Positions 41,170 through 49,726 are shown, numbered from the stretch's first letter. The stretch: 64,000 bases of DNA from Clostridia bacterium (GCA_017428385.1 JAFRQX010000025.1:62001-126000); one strand, 5' to 3'. Notes: generated by a model from the sequence alone, not told the origin. Numbers and translations: made by a program.

Positions 41170-41692
41170 TTAAAAATCTGTTCTCAGCAGAATATATTCT
41201 CCGGCTTTCCCTTGCCAATGAACAACAGTCGGATGTGCCAATCCATTCCGATAGATATAAAGATCAGCCTGTGCATCCCCGGATTTGGTATCAACCTGCA
41301 CATCTATGTATATCTGATAATGTCCATTTCCTTCCACATCACAATTGAAAAGTCCTGCACTGAATCTCCAGTCTTTTTTCAATCGGTGCATCCGGCCAGA
41401 ATGCTTTGATCTCTTCTTTGGAGAAAACACCGTTTAATTCTATAGGGCCATAGCCGATAGTACGTTTCATTTCACCATTAATAATCCTGACCGGTGTCTT
41501 CTTTGCGCCATGTTCTTTTTCCGCCCATGTTGCATCATGAGAAGGATGAATTGTTGTCACATGATTTCCCTCAGAGTGAAATATTGCGGATATTGTTATA
41601 ATGCAGTTGCTGTGAGGAAAAAGTATGACAGCTGTTAAGGCAATGATAATCAAGATAAGGGCTCCTATGTACAGTCGTTTTCTTTTCTGCAA
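41170..41692 (-). pseudogene. Frameshifted gene for a single-helix membrane protein
   Basis: Two overlapping frames join into one product. The first part has a basic start and a membrane helix (LYIGALILIIIALTAVILF), then GYGPIELNGVFSKEEIKAFWPDAPIEK. The second continues DWRFSAGLFNCDVEGNG and ends YILLRTDF. The switch falls in a run of six As on the coding strand (41379-41374), where one base too many or too few breaks the frame. Start uncertain: a TTG at 41692 has GGGG upstream. It lies 19 bp before the WG gene. Sequencing error is possible. Confidence 0.6.
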
Positions 41693-41822
41693 GCAATCAT
41701 TTCCCCTTTTGATATAGTGCGTTTTGCTGTCTAATATGATAACGACATAAACACACGATAGCATTCATTGTTATCGTCAAAACACTATAAGGGTTTAAAA
41801 GATTTTTATGATCATCTGTTTT

Positions 41823-41889
41823 CGAACCTATGTTCAGTTCGATCAATGGGAGCACAGTGGATGTCGTAGGTTCGTAGCGACTATTCCAG
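41823..41889. repeat. Short tRNA-arm-like repeat element beside the WG gene terminator
   Basis: It opens CGAACCTATG (41823) and closes with TAGGTTCG (41867-41874), then a GACTATTCCA end. The same start, the GTTCGNTCAATGG core and the same end recur in the longer element at 43784-44046. The repeated ends equal the T-arm of the tRNA-Val gene nearby. Confidence 0.65.
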
Positions 41890-41921
41890 AAAAAAAACAG
41901 ATCCATGAAGGATCTGTTTTT
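41890..41921. terminator. Terminator of the second WG-repeat gene
   Basis: AACAGATCC-ATGAA-GGATCTGTT with eight As on one side and Ts on the other. The same hairpin sequence is used after tRNA-Val at 44051-44092, so the two are duplicates. Confidence 0.82.
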
Positions 41922-41938
41922 AAACTTTGGGATTTATA

Positions 41939-43642
41939 TTATTGCATCATTTTGAATCGTTCCAGATAACCTGGCTCGACTCTGTCAAAATATGTATATT
42001 CATCACCCAGATCCATTCTGTATTCGTCAACATTGTAAAAACGCAGCTTATACCTCATTGAAGAAGTAGTATTATTTCCCTCTGTGCTTAATTCAAGAAC
42101 AAATGGAGACGAGTCCATTGTCTCTTCATCCTGATCCATATTCATCAAAATATCCCAATGTTGCAATTCTTCATATTTATCACTATAAGTACCGTCATTA
42201 TAGAAAGCAATCACATGTTCACTTTCATCATAAGAAGAATACCATTCGCCTATAAGTGCTTGGCGTGCTTTTTCAATCGTCATATTGGATACAGAATAAC
42301 GTTTTCCTTCATCAAGCATTTTCTGAATTTCTTCTTTTCTCCCATCTTCTGCCCAGACCACTTTCCCTTCCAAGTTGATATATGCTGAAACCAGTTTATA
42401 TTGTGCATCCAAAATGCCAATCTCAGCAAGTCCATTCTCAAATGGATAAGCCCTATCAAGTGGATAATTGCCGAACAACATCTCACCGGATGCTTTTATA
42501 TAATCACAGCCTTTTTCATCGGATGAGACGCTTTCCCAGCTGTCCATACTTGGCGTAATCCAGTTATCTATATCATAGTTATATTCCGGAATAACATTCT
42601 CGACTATCATATCGCCTTTTGCATTGACAAGGCATAAATCTTCATAATGCTTGTAAACCCAAGCAACCCCATCCGAATTAAATTCAGTTGCCGATATGAT
42701 ACCTTTATCCTCATCAGCCCATGGCACGTTGTTTCCTTGACTGTCAATATAACCTGTATGCCACATTGCAAGGCCGCATGGAGTCTGTGAAGCCTTACGC
42801 TTGGTAAATTCAAATTCCGACATTTTCTCCCCATCGGGCAGGATTTCTATTTCTTTTTTTTGTTCATAATACAATGCTTTTAAGTCATTGCGCCAGTAAC
42901 TATGTCTTGACAATTTAGTTGAAAGTATATTTCCATCCATGTCTATTATCTTCCACAATTCCTCATCTGATTTATTATACTCACGCATTAACAGATAAGA
43001 TGAATTCGATTGTTCATCTTCATAGATGTCCTCTATATATCCGACATATATTTCTTCTTTGACTTTATTCCCATTCCGATCAAGAATGACGAAACTAGGA
43101 TGATAATACCACCATTCAAGAATAACCCTGTCATTCCATTCGTATAAACTATAGCTCGATGGATATTTATCTTCTTGTTTTGCTGTTAGTTCGTCCTCTT
43201 CCTCATACAGCTCATATCCCAGAAAACTACTATCCAGTTCAATAGATCTCCCGGTATCTGCAAAATACAGAATAGAACACCGATCCTCAGTCATAGGATC
43301 CAGGATAAACATATTCCCTGCCATTTCTGGTTCATAACCGCCCAATTGTGTTTCTGAATAATCTATATGCCAATCCGGTAAGTCTGCAACAATATTTCCT
43401 TGCTTATCAAGCAATTTGAATGGACTGTACAACGGAGCAGGCTCCGTCTCAACTACTGCATATCCAGCACTTGTATATGGCCAGATCCGCGAATATATAG
43501 GCTCCACTATCCAATCGCCATCCGTGTTGATAATTCCTTCTTTCCACCCATTCTTTGCTATATAGAGAGAATTATCTTCTGCTTCTGCTCCGATGAAGAA
43601 AAAGCACATAAGCATTATTCCTACAACAAGCCACCGTTTCAT
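41939..43642 (-). CDS. Secreted WG-repeat-like protein
   Basis: A 567-residue protein with a signal peptide (MKRWLVVGIMLMCFFFIGAE, cleavage near AEA-ED). It has several WG-like repeats, for example NGWKEGIINTDGDWIVEPIY and a late YINLEGKVVWAEDG. A C-terminal domain (about residues 455-567) begins MTIEKARQALIGEWYSSYDE and looks like a lipocalin-type or DUF4476-like beta domain. GGAGGTG precedes the chosen ATG. Strongly AT-rich with A-rich codons, unlike the arg/car genes. Likely horizontally acquired with its neighbour. Confidence 0.83.
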   Translation of the reverse strand: MKRWLVVGIMLMCFFFIGAEAEDNSLYIAKNGWKEGIINTDGDWIVEPIYSRIWPYTSAGYAVVETEPAPLYSPFKLLDKQGNIVADLPDWHIDYSETQLGGYEPEMAGNMFILDPMTEDRCSILYFADTGRSIELDSSFLGYELYEEEDELTAKQEDKYPSSYSLYEWNDRVILEWWYYHPSFVILDRNGNKVKEEIYVGYIEDIYEDEQSNSSYLLMREYNKSDEELWKIIDMDGNILSTKLSRHSYWRNDLKALYYEQKKEIEILPDGEKMSEFEFTKRKASQTPCGLAMWHTGYIDSQGNNVPWADEDKGIISATEFNSDGVAWVYKHYEDLCLVNAKGDMIVENVIPEYNYDIDNWITPSMDSWESVSSDEKGCDYIKASGEMLFGNYPLDRAYPFENGLAEIGILDAQYKLVSAYINLEGKVVWAEDGRKEEIQKMLDEGKRYSVSNMTIEKARQALIGEWYSSYDESEHVIAFYNDGTYSDKYEELQHWDILMNMDQDEETMDSSPFVLELSTEGNNTTSSMRYKLRFYNVDEYRMDLGDEYTYFDRVEPGYLERFKMMQ

Positions 43643-43783
43643 TCTCCGGCACCTCCGATAATGCAATATTACCATTCAATACTTGTATCTGATATTATAA
43701 CGAAAAACTTGCTTCAAATCATTCATTCTTATAGCAAAAGTACCGGGATGATAGAATAATGTGTATACGACAATTTAGTTATT

Positions 43784-44050
43784 GAACCTATGTTCCGTTC
43801 GCTCAATGGTCGCACAGAATCCTTGGAGCGGACTCTGTGCTCTCTTTCGCGCTAACAAACTCGAGTCGCTTGCCTTCGGCACTCGAACCTATGTTCCGCA
43901 TGCTCAATCGGCGCGACTGTCCACTGGACAGATCGCTTGTTTCGCATGAGAAAGCCGCCGACGAGATTTCCGCCACTGGCGGTCCTCGGCGGCTTTCCCC
44001 CCACGATCGTGGGGCCCCTGAAGTCATAGGTTCGAGCCACTATCCCAAAA
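43784..44050. repeat. Hairpin-rich repeat element next to tRNA-Val
   Basis: A GC-rich, gene-free stretch between AT-rich DNA and the tRNA. It contains GAACCTATGTTCCG twice (43784, 43886) and the opposite orientation GTCATAGGTTCGAG (44023-44036). Hairpins are GCACAGA/TCTGTGC (43812-43840), CTGTCC/GGACAG (43917-43931) and GAAAGCCGCCGA/TCGGCGGCTTTC (43950-43996) enclosing CCGCC/GGCGG. The 16-bp palindrome CCCCACGATCGTGGGG is at 43999-44014. Possibly a mobile structured repeat or a non-coding RNA. Confidence 0.6.
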
Positions 44051-44092
44051 CCAAGAAAAAAACAGATCCATGAAGGATCTGTTTTTTCTTGG
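44051..44092 (-). terminator. Terminator of tRNA-Val
   Basis: CCAAGAAAAAAACAGATCC pairs with GGATCTGTTTTTTCTTGG (one bulge, loop ATGAA). It overlaps the encoded CCA of the tRNA. Its core is identical to the terminator at 41896-41918. Confidence 0.85.
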
Positions 44093-44166
44093 TGGGATTA
44101 GTAGGACTCGAACCTATGACCCCCACGATGTCAACGTGGTGCTCTAACCAACTGAGCTATAATCCC
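44090..44166 (-). tRNA. tRNA-Val (anticodon GAC)
   Basis: A 77-nt cloverleaf with the acceptor GGGATTA/TAATCCC, D-arm GCTC/GAGC, anticodon stem CCACG/CGTGG around TTGACAT (anticodon GAC) and T-loop TTCGAGT. CCA is encoded. The T-stem ATAGG/CCTAC has an A-C mismatch at its base, otherwise normal. Reads valine GUC/GUU codons. It is immediately followed by its terminator and by T-arm-like repeats. Confidence 0.93.
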
Positions 44167-44251
44167 AAACGGTCAGCGAAAGGGATTATAGCATAGGCCG
44201 ATGATAAATGCAAGGACTTTTTCCTGTCTCCTTTCGATTCTCTTTGCGCCG

Positions 44252-45013
44252 TTAATGGATCATAGCCAGAATGGCCGGAATCCAGGCGGCATATCCTTCA
44301 ATCCTGTACCTTTCCTCTTCCTGCCCTTCCTGTACGGATACCGGCAGTTCAGAAAGAATCTTTTCCGCTTCAGCAGTTTCCGTCTTCACCGCTTTTGCGA
44401 TTTCCTCTGCCGAAGCATACCGGTCAGGCTCTCCGGTAGTCAGTTCCTGCAGGGCAAACAGAACCTTCAATACTTTTTCATCACCAAACAGTTCCAGCAT
44501 GCATGCGTTTTTCCGGATCTCTGTCTTTTTCTTTTTGTTCCATGCCCTGTTGTCAGCAAACAGGATCACATTCCCTTCCCTGACAGTCTGACCCTCTGTA
44601 TCGCTCCATGCGGACAGACCCCATGTACCCGTATTTCCCTTTGCGTAATCCTTTTCCTGCCAGCTGATTTGTTTTTTATATCCGGCGGAGATGACAATCT
44701 CGTGCAGCTGAGCCGCCAGCCGGTAAGCTTCGTCAAAGCATTTTGCCTCCGGCAGGTCAGTGAAATACTTTTTCAGTGTCAGGCATAATGCTTCCAGGCT
44801 TGCGGCCGGCGTATGCCCCATAAGCTCATCAACCGAAATCCCGAAATAATCCGCAATCTGCGGAACTAGCTGGATATCCGGATAGCATTGCCCTGATTCC
44901 CATTTGGAAACTGTCTGGTTCGTCACGCCGAAATGCCTGGCAAGCGTTTCCTGGGTAATACCCTTCTGTCTTCTCAGAAAACTGATCTGTTCACAGATTC
45001 TGATATCGTTCAT
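44252..45013 (-). CDS. XRE family regulator with C-terminal helical domain
   Basis: A 253-residue protein. Residues 1-62 form an XRE helix-turn-helix (ISFLRRQKGITQETLARHFG, then VSKWESGQCYPDIQLVP, ending ISVDELMG). The rest includes CFDEAYRLAAQLHEIVISAG and a C-terminal winged-helix-like part (YASAEEIAKAVKTETAEAEKILSEL). This is a common clostridial sensor-regulator layout with unknown ligand. GGAGG lies seven bases before the chosen ATG; the longer form has no better site. Confidence 0.88.
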   Translation of the reverse strand: MNDIRICEQISFLRRQKGITQETLARHFGVTNQTVSKWESGQCYPDIQLVPQIADYFGISVDELMGHTPAASLEALCLTLKKYFTDLPEAKCFDEAYRLAAQLHEIVISAGYKKQISWQEKDYAKGNTGTWGLSAWSDTEGQTVREGNVILFADNRAWNKKKKTEIRKNACMLELFGDEKVLKVLFALQELTTGEPDRYASAEEIAKAVKTETAEAEKILSELPVSVQEGQEEERYRIEGYAAWIPAILAMIH

Positions 45014-45054
45014 GATTTGTTCCTCCAATATGTTTTGTTTCTGCCGGCAAATAC

Positions 45055-45083
45055 AATATAGTCTGTATATTCCTTTATTTCAA
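45055..45083 (-). promoter_or_regulatory. Promoter of the XRE regulator gene
   Basis: Minus-strand TTGAAA (45083-45078), 17-bp spacer, TATATT (45060-45055). A dyad TCCAACT-TGC-AGTTGGA at 45113-45129 lies 30 bp upstream of the -35 and could be an operator. Confidence 0.65.
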
Positions 45084-45155
45084 TGACGTCTTGGTTGATT
45101 CTTGTTAATTTCTCCAACTTGCAGTTGGATTATATCATATGCTTTTGTCTATAGC

Positions 45156-45185
45156 AAAACCGGAACCCCGATGAGAGTTCCGGTT
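45156..45185 (-). terminator. Terminator of the Lgt-like gene
   Basis: On the minus strand AACCGGAAC pairs with GTTCCGGTT (9 bp, 10-base loop) and is followed by TTTTGC, 17 bp after the stop codon. Confidence 0.8.
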
Positions 45186-45201
45186 ACAGGATCGGATGAT
45201 A

Positions 45202-46173
45202 TCAGGCTTCCTTCGGAAAAGCTTTGCGCCATTGCGGCAGAACAGTCAGAAGCATTCCGATGCAGCAAGCAGCCATCACCAGATAGTTCAGGTCCACACG
45301 CATCCAGAGCAGGAAGTTGATCTTCTGGTCAAGCGCGAATTCCAGCAGCATGATGATCCCGGCGAAAAGCAGCAGCAGCACTGTGCGGATGCACAGTTCC
45401 TTCACATTCCGCTCTTCCTTCGTCTGTTTCAGCCAGCAGAAAATCAGAATGCCCAACACCAGGATCGCGCTGATCAGCTGATTGGCCTTCACAAAGCTCC
45501 AGATGATCACTTCATCTTTCCGCATGGACTCAAAAATGATCTGGCAGGAAGCATACATCAGAAGCAGCAGAGTGCAGGCTCCGCCGGTCTTCCGTTTTCT
45601 CATCCTCAGGAGGACGATCAGGAACACAACCGCTGCCAGGCCTTCCCACAGGTTGATGGAAAAGCGCCAGGCGCCGTAGTAATTCTTAACTGCAAAGGGA
45701 AATCGGCAAATCGCATCCGGTTCCTCCCAGGCGATCATGCTCCACTCCCCTTCGGGATCGAACCATGTCTTTACGCCTGTACCATAGCCGGCGCCAATCA
45801 GATATTCAGCAAACCGGCCCGCAATAATCAGTAAAGCTGCCGGAGCCGCCGCCGCATCCGCGATCTTTCCGAAGGACTGGCCGGTGATCTTCGCGGTAAG
45901 GAATACTGCAGCGAAACCGCCGAGCACAGCGCCATAAAGCATATAGCTGTATCCGCTGCTGATAAAGTCCCAGAAGGAAAGCTCGCTGTTTTTAATCCAG
46001 TCAAAGGAGCAGAGAAAGAAAGCCGCCCGGCCGGCCAGAACGCACAGCGGAAACGCAAGCGCTCCGAAAATAAACGCTGTCCCGGTCCGAATCCCGGTTT
46101 TCCTCTTTTGCAGAAGCATCAGTGCCAGTGCAAGCACCGCTGCTCCCGTCATAACCAGAGCAAAGCTGTCCAT
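45202..46173 (-). CDS. Prolipoprotein diacylglyceryl transferase-like membrane protein (divergent)
   Basis: A 323-residue polytopic membrane protein with about seven to nine helices that aligns by layout with Lgt, which adds a diacylglyceryl group to lipoproteins. Segments YGAVLGGFAAVFLTAK and GRFAEYLIGAGYG correspond to the HGGLLGG and GRxGNFxNxE motifs. The key His is Tyr and the Asn/Glu positions are lost, so it is probably not a housekeeping Lgt. It starts four bases after the glycosidase-like gene stop, suggesting joint function at the membrane. Confidence 0.72.
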   Translation of the reverse strand: MDSFALVMTGAAVLALALMLLQKRKTGIRTGTAFIFGALAFPLCVLAGRAAFFLCSFDWIKNSELSFWDFISSGYSYMLYGAVLGGFAAVFLTAKITGQSFGKIADAAAAPAALLIIAGRFAEYLIGAGYGTGVKTWFDPEGEWSMIAWEEPDAICRFPFAVKNYYGAWRFSINLWEGLAAVVFLIVLLRMRKRKTGGACTLLLLMYASCQIIFESMRKDEVIIWSFVKANQLISAILVLGILIFCWLKQTKEERNVKELCIRTVLLLLFAGIIMLLEFALDQKINFLLWMRVDLNYLVMAACCIGMLLTVLPQWRKAFPKEA

Positions 46174-46177
46174 TATG

Positions 46178-47113
46178 TCAGTCCCCCGATGCCGCAGAAG
46201 CGAAATAAATCATGCCCGGAATTTCCCGCATGCCGATCGCCTTGTTGACCTTCTTCTGGCCCAGCCAGAGTTCGGAAGTTCCGCCTCCGTCCAGATTATA
46301 GGCAATCTTGCATTCCGGGAATGTCTTGACGATGAAGTCCGCAAGCTCCTGGCCGTTCATGCCGTATCCTGTCTTGGCGGAATCCACGGTAAACACCGCG
46401 TACTTCAGCGGCCCCAGCTGGCAGAGTGCCGTCCTGGCTGTTGCCAGGTTCAGGGAATGTGTACTCGAATTTCTCTCGATCTTCTGGGCCACGCCGTCAA
46501 TTACCAGAGCCGGTCCGAAGGTGAAGATATTCACTGCTTTTTTTCCATCCGCTTCCAGGCTGGCAAGGAAGGCCTGTACATCAGCAGAAGATGCTTTCTG
46601 AACCACAGACAGGTCGCCCTGGTCGTCAATGATCAGGACGTCCTGTTTCAGGCCCTCATCCCACTCATCCAGGTTGTCCAGGAGCAATTCTCCCTGACGC
46701 ATCACATAGCCCTTGAAGTTGCTCATTTTGACGTAGTCGTCATTGAATGCAACAACAGCATTGAGATAAGGAACGATCTCCTCAGGCTGTGCGCCCTTCT
46801 TGATATCGAAGCTGTCAAAGCTCAGCGCTGTACGGATCTGTGAAGGATCCTTGATCTCGATCACAACCCAGCTGATGGTAGTACCGCCGTCGCTGGACTT
46901 GGAATCATAATTCTTTCTCTGATCCAGTACAGCATGAATAGATTCGTCCTCATATTCCTTGTTCGGCACGATCCAGCCTTCCGCTTTCGGCGCAGTCCCA
47001 TGCTCCAGCATATCCAGCGGAATCGGATTGATTTCCGCCATGGCGGAACCAAGCATACAGAGGGCCATTACAGCGACCGCCAGCACAAGCAGAAAACGTT
47101 TTTCTGAACGCAT
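46178..47113 (-). CDS. Exported phosphodiester glycosidase (NAGPA) domain protein
   Basis: A 311-residue protein with a signal peptide (MRSEKRFLLVLAVAVMALCM, cleavage near AMA-EI). A NAGPA domain follows, recognised by VVAFNDDYV, LATARTALCQLGPLKYAVFTVD and the terminal CKIAYNLDGGGTSELWLGQK. The family removes N-acetylglucosamine from phosphodiester-linked sugars and in bacteria is tied to wall teichoic or exopolysaccharide processing. First gene of a pair with the Lgt-like protein. Confidence 0.88.
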   Translation of the reverse strand: MRSEKRFLLVLAVAVMALCMLGSAMAEINPIPLDMLEHGTAPKAEGWIVPNKEYEDESIHAVLDQRKNYDSKSSDGGTTISWVVIEIKDPSQIRTALSFDSFDIKKGAQPEEIVPYLNAVVAFNDDYVKMSNFKGYVMRQGELLLDNLDEWDEGLKQDVLIIDDQGDLSVVQKASSADVQAFLASLEADGKKAVNIFTFGPALVIDGVAQKIERNSSTHSLNLATARTALCQLGPLKYAVFTVDSAKTGYGMNGQELADFIVKTFPECKIAYNLDGGGTSELWLGQKKVNKAIGMREIPGMIYFASAASGD

Positions 47114-47258
47114 TTCAGATAACTCCTCCCAGACTTTTCATACAGAGTTATTTATATCATAGGAAGGCATTCCACGCAAGCTTCTTAAAGCAATCAGCTT
47201 GACATAGATTCCTTCTTTTATGATAATAATTTCATTCCTTTCAAAAGGAGGTTTCAGG

Positions 47259-48296
47259 ATGAAAAAACGTTTCTGCATCCTGTCTTTCTGTCTGCTCTTC
47301 CTGCTGTTGGCGGCTGTCTGTTCCGCTTATGCCGATGAACTGCCGTCCAACTACAGCAAGGCACTGAAATATGTCAAAAGCAATCAGCCTATGGAAGCCG
47401 TTGCCACAAATGTAGGCTGGAATCCTCAACAGCTGACGGATATTCGCAATGCGCTGCCGGAAGGCGCTGTGTTCCATTTTACCTGTAAGTGGAACGGAGT
47501 CACCTTCTCGGATGAAAGTGAAACACTGGATCTGACCAAGGCGAAGAAGGACCTGAATGACAACACGTTCCGTCTGCTGCTGGCCCTCTGTCCGAATGTG
47601 AAGTCCGTGGACAATTCCACCAATAAGCTTCCTTCCAATGACACTTTCATTCCCCTGATGGAGGAACATCCGGAGATTCATTTTGAATGGATTGTTCACC
47701 TCCGCGGAGAACACTACTGCCCCACCAACGCTACAGCCTACAGCACGCTGAACCACACTGATTACGGCACCCGCCTGAAGTCTGCGGATCTGGAGCTGCT
47801 GCAGTACATTCCCGGCCTGAAAGCCCTGGATGTGGGTCATAACTCTTTCACAGACCTGAGTTTCCTCCGGTTTTTCCCGGATCTGGAACTGCTGATCATC
47901 TCCAACAACGATCATGTGGATGATCTGACCGAGGTCGGCAAGCTTACCCACCTGAAATACCTGGAAGTACATAATACCCACGTTTCCGACCTGTCACCCC
48001 TTGCCAACTGCAAGGAAATGCTGGATCTGAATGTTTCCTCCACCTGGGTCACGGACCTGTCCCCGCTGGATGAAGTCACCTCTCTGGATCGGTTCTGGGC
48101 CAACGCTCTGAAAAAGCTCCCGGAATCCGAGCAAACGCGTTTCAGGGAGCTTCACCCCAACTGCACTGCTGACTTCACCGTCAAAGGTTCCGCCATCTCC
48201 CATAAATGGCGTGAGCATGAGCGCTATTACCGTTTCCGCAGATGCTTCAAACATAAAATGTGGGTTCCCTTCGATCAACCCTGGCCTGAAAACTGA
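47259..48296 (+). CDS. Secreted leucine-rich-repeat protein
   Basis: A 345-residue protein with a signal peptide (KKRFCILSFCLLFLLLAAVC, cleavage near AYA-DE). From about residue 185 there are four to five LRR units of the LxxLxVxxNxxxDLSxL type, for example LKALDVGHNSFTDLSFLRFF and LKYLEVHNTHVSDLSPLANC. The N-terminal 180 residues form an unrecognised domain. LRR proteins of this kind bind other proteins or glycans at the surface. AAAGGAGG precedes the ATG; a strong terminator follows. Confidence 0.88.
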   Translation: MKKRFCILSFCLLFLLLAAVCSAYADELPSNYSKALKYVKSNQPMEAVATNVGWNPQQLTDIRNALPEGAVFHFTCKWNGVTFSDESETLDLTKAKKDLNDNTFRLLLALCPNVKSVDNSTNKLPSNDTFIPLMEEHPEIHFEWIVHLRGEHYCPTNATAYSTLNHTDYGTRLKSADLELLQYIPGLKALDVGHNSFTDLSFLRFFPDLELLIISNNDHVDDLTEVGKLTHLKYLEVHNTHVSDLSPLANCKEMLDLNVSSTWVTDLSPLDEVTSLDRFWANALKKLPESEQTRFRELHPNCTADFTVKGSAISHKWREHERYYRFRRCFKHKMWVPFDQPWPEN

Positions 48297-48303
48297 TCAT
48301 CCC

Positions 48304-48325
48304 GCCCGGCATTGCCGGGCTTTTT
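48304..48325 (+). terminator. Terminator of the LRR gene
   Basis: GCCCGGC-ATT-GCCGGGC followed by five Ts, eight bases after the stop codon. Confidence 0.92.
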
Positions 48326-48351
48326 CTTTTCTATTCATTATTTGTACTGTT

Positions 48352-48371
48352 TATGCATAACATTATGCATA
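48352..48371. promoter_or_regulatory. Candidate arginine operator (distal)
   Basis: TATGCATAACATTATGCATA is a perfect 9-bp dyad with a 2-base centre, 54 bp upstream of the argG -35. It shares TGCAT/ATGCA half-sites with the dyad at the transcription start, as paired ArgR/AhrC boxes do. Binding is inference. Confidence 0.5.
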
Positions 48372-48424
48372 TATTCAATTTTGAAATTTCTTTAAAAATG
48401 TTGTGATTTTCTATTGTTTTCCTC

Positions 48425-48471
48425 TTGACAACCGGTTTTAAGGGGTGTATATTGCCTGCATAATCATGCAG
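48425..48471 (+). promoter_or_regulatory. argG promoter with operator-like dyad at the start site
   Basis: TTGACA (48425-48430), 17-bp spacer, TATATT (48448-48453). CTGCAT-AATC-ATGCAG (48456-48471) covers the predicted transcription start and ends at the AAGGAGG ribosome binding site. It matches the ARG-box plan TGNAT-4-ATNCA with one altered base per half. Confidence 0.7.
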
Positions 48472-48486
48472 AAGGAGGTCACCCCA

Positions 48487-49713
48487 ATGAATAAAGCTGA
48501 CATCAAGAAAGTCGTCCTCGCCTACTCCGGCGGTCTCGATACATCCATCATCATTCCGTGGCTGAAGGAGAATTACAACGATCCTGAAATCATCGCCGTC
48601 TCCGGCGATGTCGGTCAGGGTACCGAACTGGACGGTCTGGAAGAGAAGGCCATTAAGACCGGCGCCAGCAAGCTGTACGTGCTGGACCTGACTGAAGAAT
48701 ATGTGGATGACTACATCATCCCCACCATGAAAGCCGGCGCTGTCTATGAAGACTACCTGCTGGGCACCAGCCACGCACGGCCCTGCATCGCCAAGGGTCT
48801 GGTGGAAATTGCCAAGAAGGAAGGCGCTGACGCCATCTGCCACGGCTGCACCGGTAAGGGTAATGACCAGGTCCGGTTCGAGCTGGCTGTGAAACACTTC
48901 GCTCCCGACATGCCCATCATCGCCCCCTGGCGTGAGTGGAGCATCCAGTCCCGGGATGAAGAAATCGACTATGCCGAAGCGCACAACATCCCGCTGAAGA
49001 TCAACCGGGAAACAAACTATTCCAAGGATAAGAACCTCTGGCACCTGAGCCATGAAGGTATGGATCTGGAAGATACCGGCAACGAGCCGCTGTACGAGAA
49101 GCCCGGCTTCCTGGAAATGGGTGTTTCCCCCATCGACGCTCCCGATGCTCCCACTTACGTGACCATCGAGTTCGAAAAGGGTATCCCGGTCGCCCTGGAC
49201 GGCGAAAAGATGTCCGCCAAGAACATCATCCTGAAGCTGAATGAGCTGGGCGGTGCCAACGGTATCGGCATCATCGACATCGTCGAGAACCGGCTGGTCG
49301 GCATGAAGTGCCGCGGCGTGTATGAGACCCCCGGCGGAACGATCCTGTATAAGGCTCACGAGACCCTCGAGTCCATCTGCCTGGATAAGCTCACCATGCA
49401 CGAGAAGCAGAAGCTGTCCATCACCTTCGCCGAACTGGTTTACAACGGCCTGTGGTTCTCTCCCCTGCGGGAAGCGCTGTCCGCCTTCGTGGACAAGACC
49501 CAGGAAAAGGTTACCGGTAAAGTGAAGCTCAAGCTCTACAAGGGCAACATCATCAAGGCCGGTGTCTGGAGCGATTACTCCCTGTATTCTGAAGATATCG
49601 CCACCTTCGGTGCCAGCGATTACGATCAGAAAGATTCCGCCGGCTTCATCACCCTGTTCGGTCTGCCCACCAAGGTTCAGGCGCTGGTGGACGCTGCAAA
49701 TCAGAAGAAGTAA
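48487..49713 (+). CDS. argG: Argininosuccinate synthase
   Basis: A 408-residue cytosolic enzyme that joins citrulline and aspartate using ATP, the penultimate step of arginine synthesis. It has the PP-loop [20 protein letters not shown], then [41 protein letters not shown] and [13 protein letters not shown] [19 protein letters not shown]. Length is normal. It opens the arginine/carbamoyl-phosphate block behind a strong promoter. AAGGAGG precedes the ATG; an upstream in-frame ATG lies within the promoter. Confidence 0.98.
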   Translation: MNKADIKKVVLAYSGGLDTSIIIPWLKENYNDPEIIAVSGDVGQGTELDGLEEKAIKTGASKLYVLDLTEEYVDDYIIPTMKAGAVYEDYLLGTSHARPCIAKGLVEIAKKEGADAICHGCTGKGNDQVRFELAVKHFAPDMPIIAPWREWSIQSRDEEIDYAEAHNIPLKINRETNYSKDKNLWHLSHEGMDLEDTGNEPLYEKPGFLEMGVSPIDAPDAPTYVTIEFEKGIPVALDGEKMSAKNIILKLNELGGANGIGIIDIVENRLVGMKCRGVYETPGGTILYKAHETLESICLDKLTMHEKQKLSITFAELVYNGLWFSPLREALSAFVDKTQEKVTGKVKLKLYKGNIIKAGVWSDYSLYSEDIATFGASDYDQKDSAGFITLFGLPTKVQALVDAANQKK

Positions 49714-49726
49714 TCTGAATCTCATT

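Noticed and set aside
43784..44092. Second, degenerate tRNA gene or a known giant tRNA-linked RNA
   Set aside because: Only T-arm and 3'-end-like pieces are present; no anticodon arm or D-arm can be folded, and the stretch is far shorter than the large tRNA-linked RNAs I know of.
48331..48486. T-box or riboswitch leader for argG
   Set aside because: No specifier loop, no conserved T-box TGGNACC segment and too short a leader after the mapped promoter; DNA dyads explain the symmetry better.
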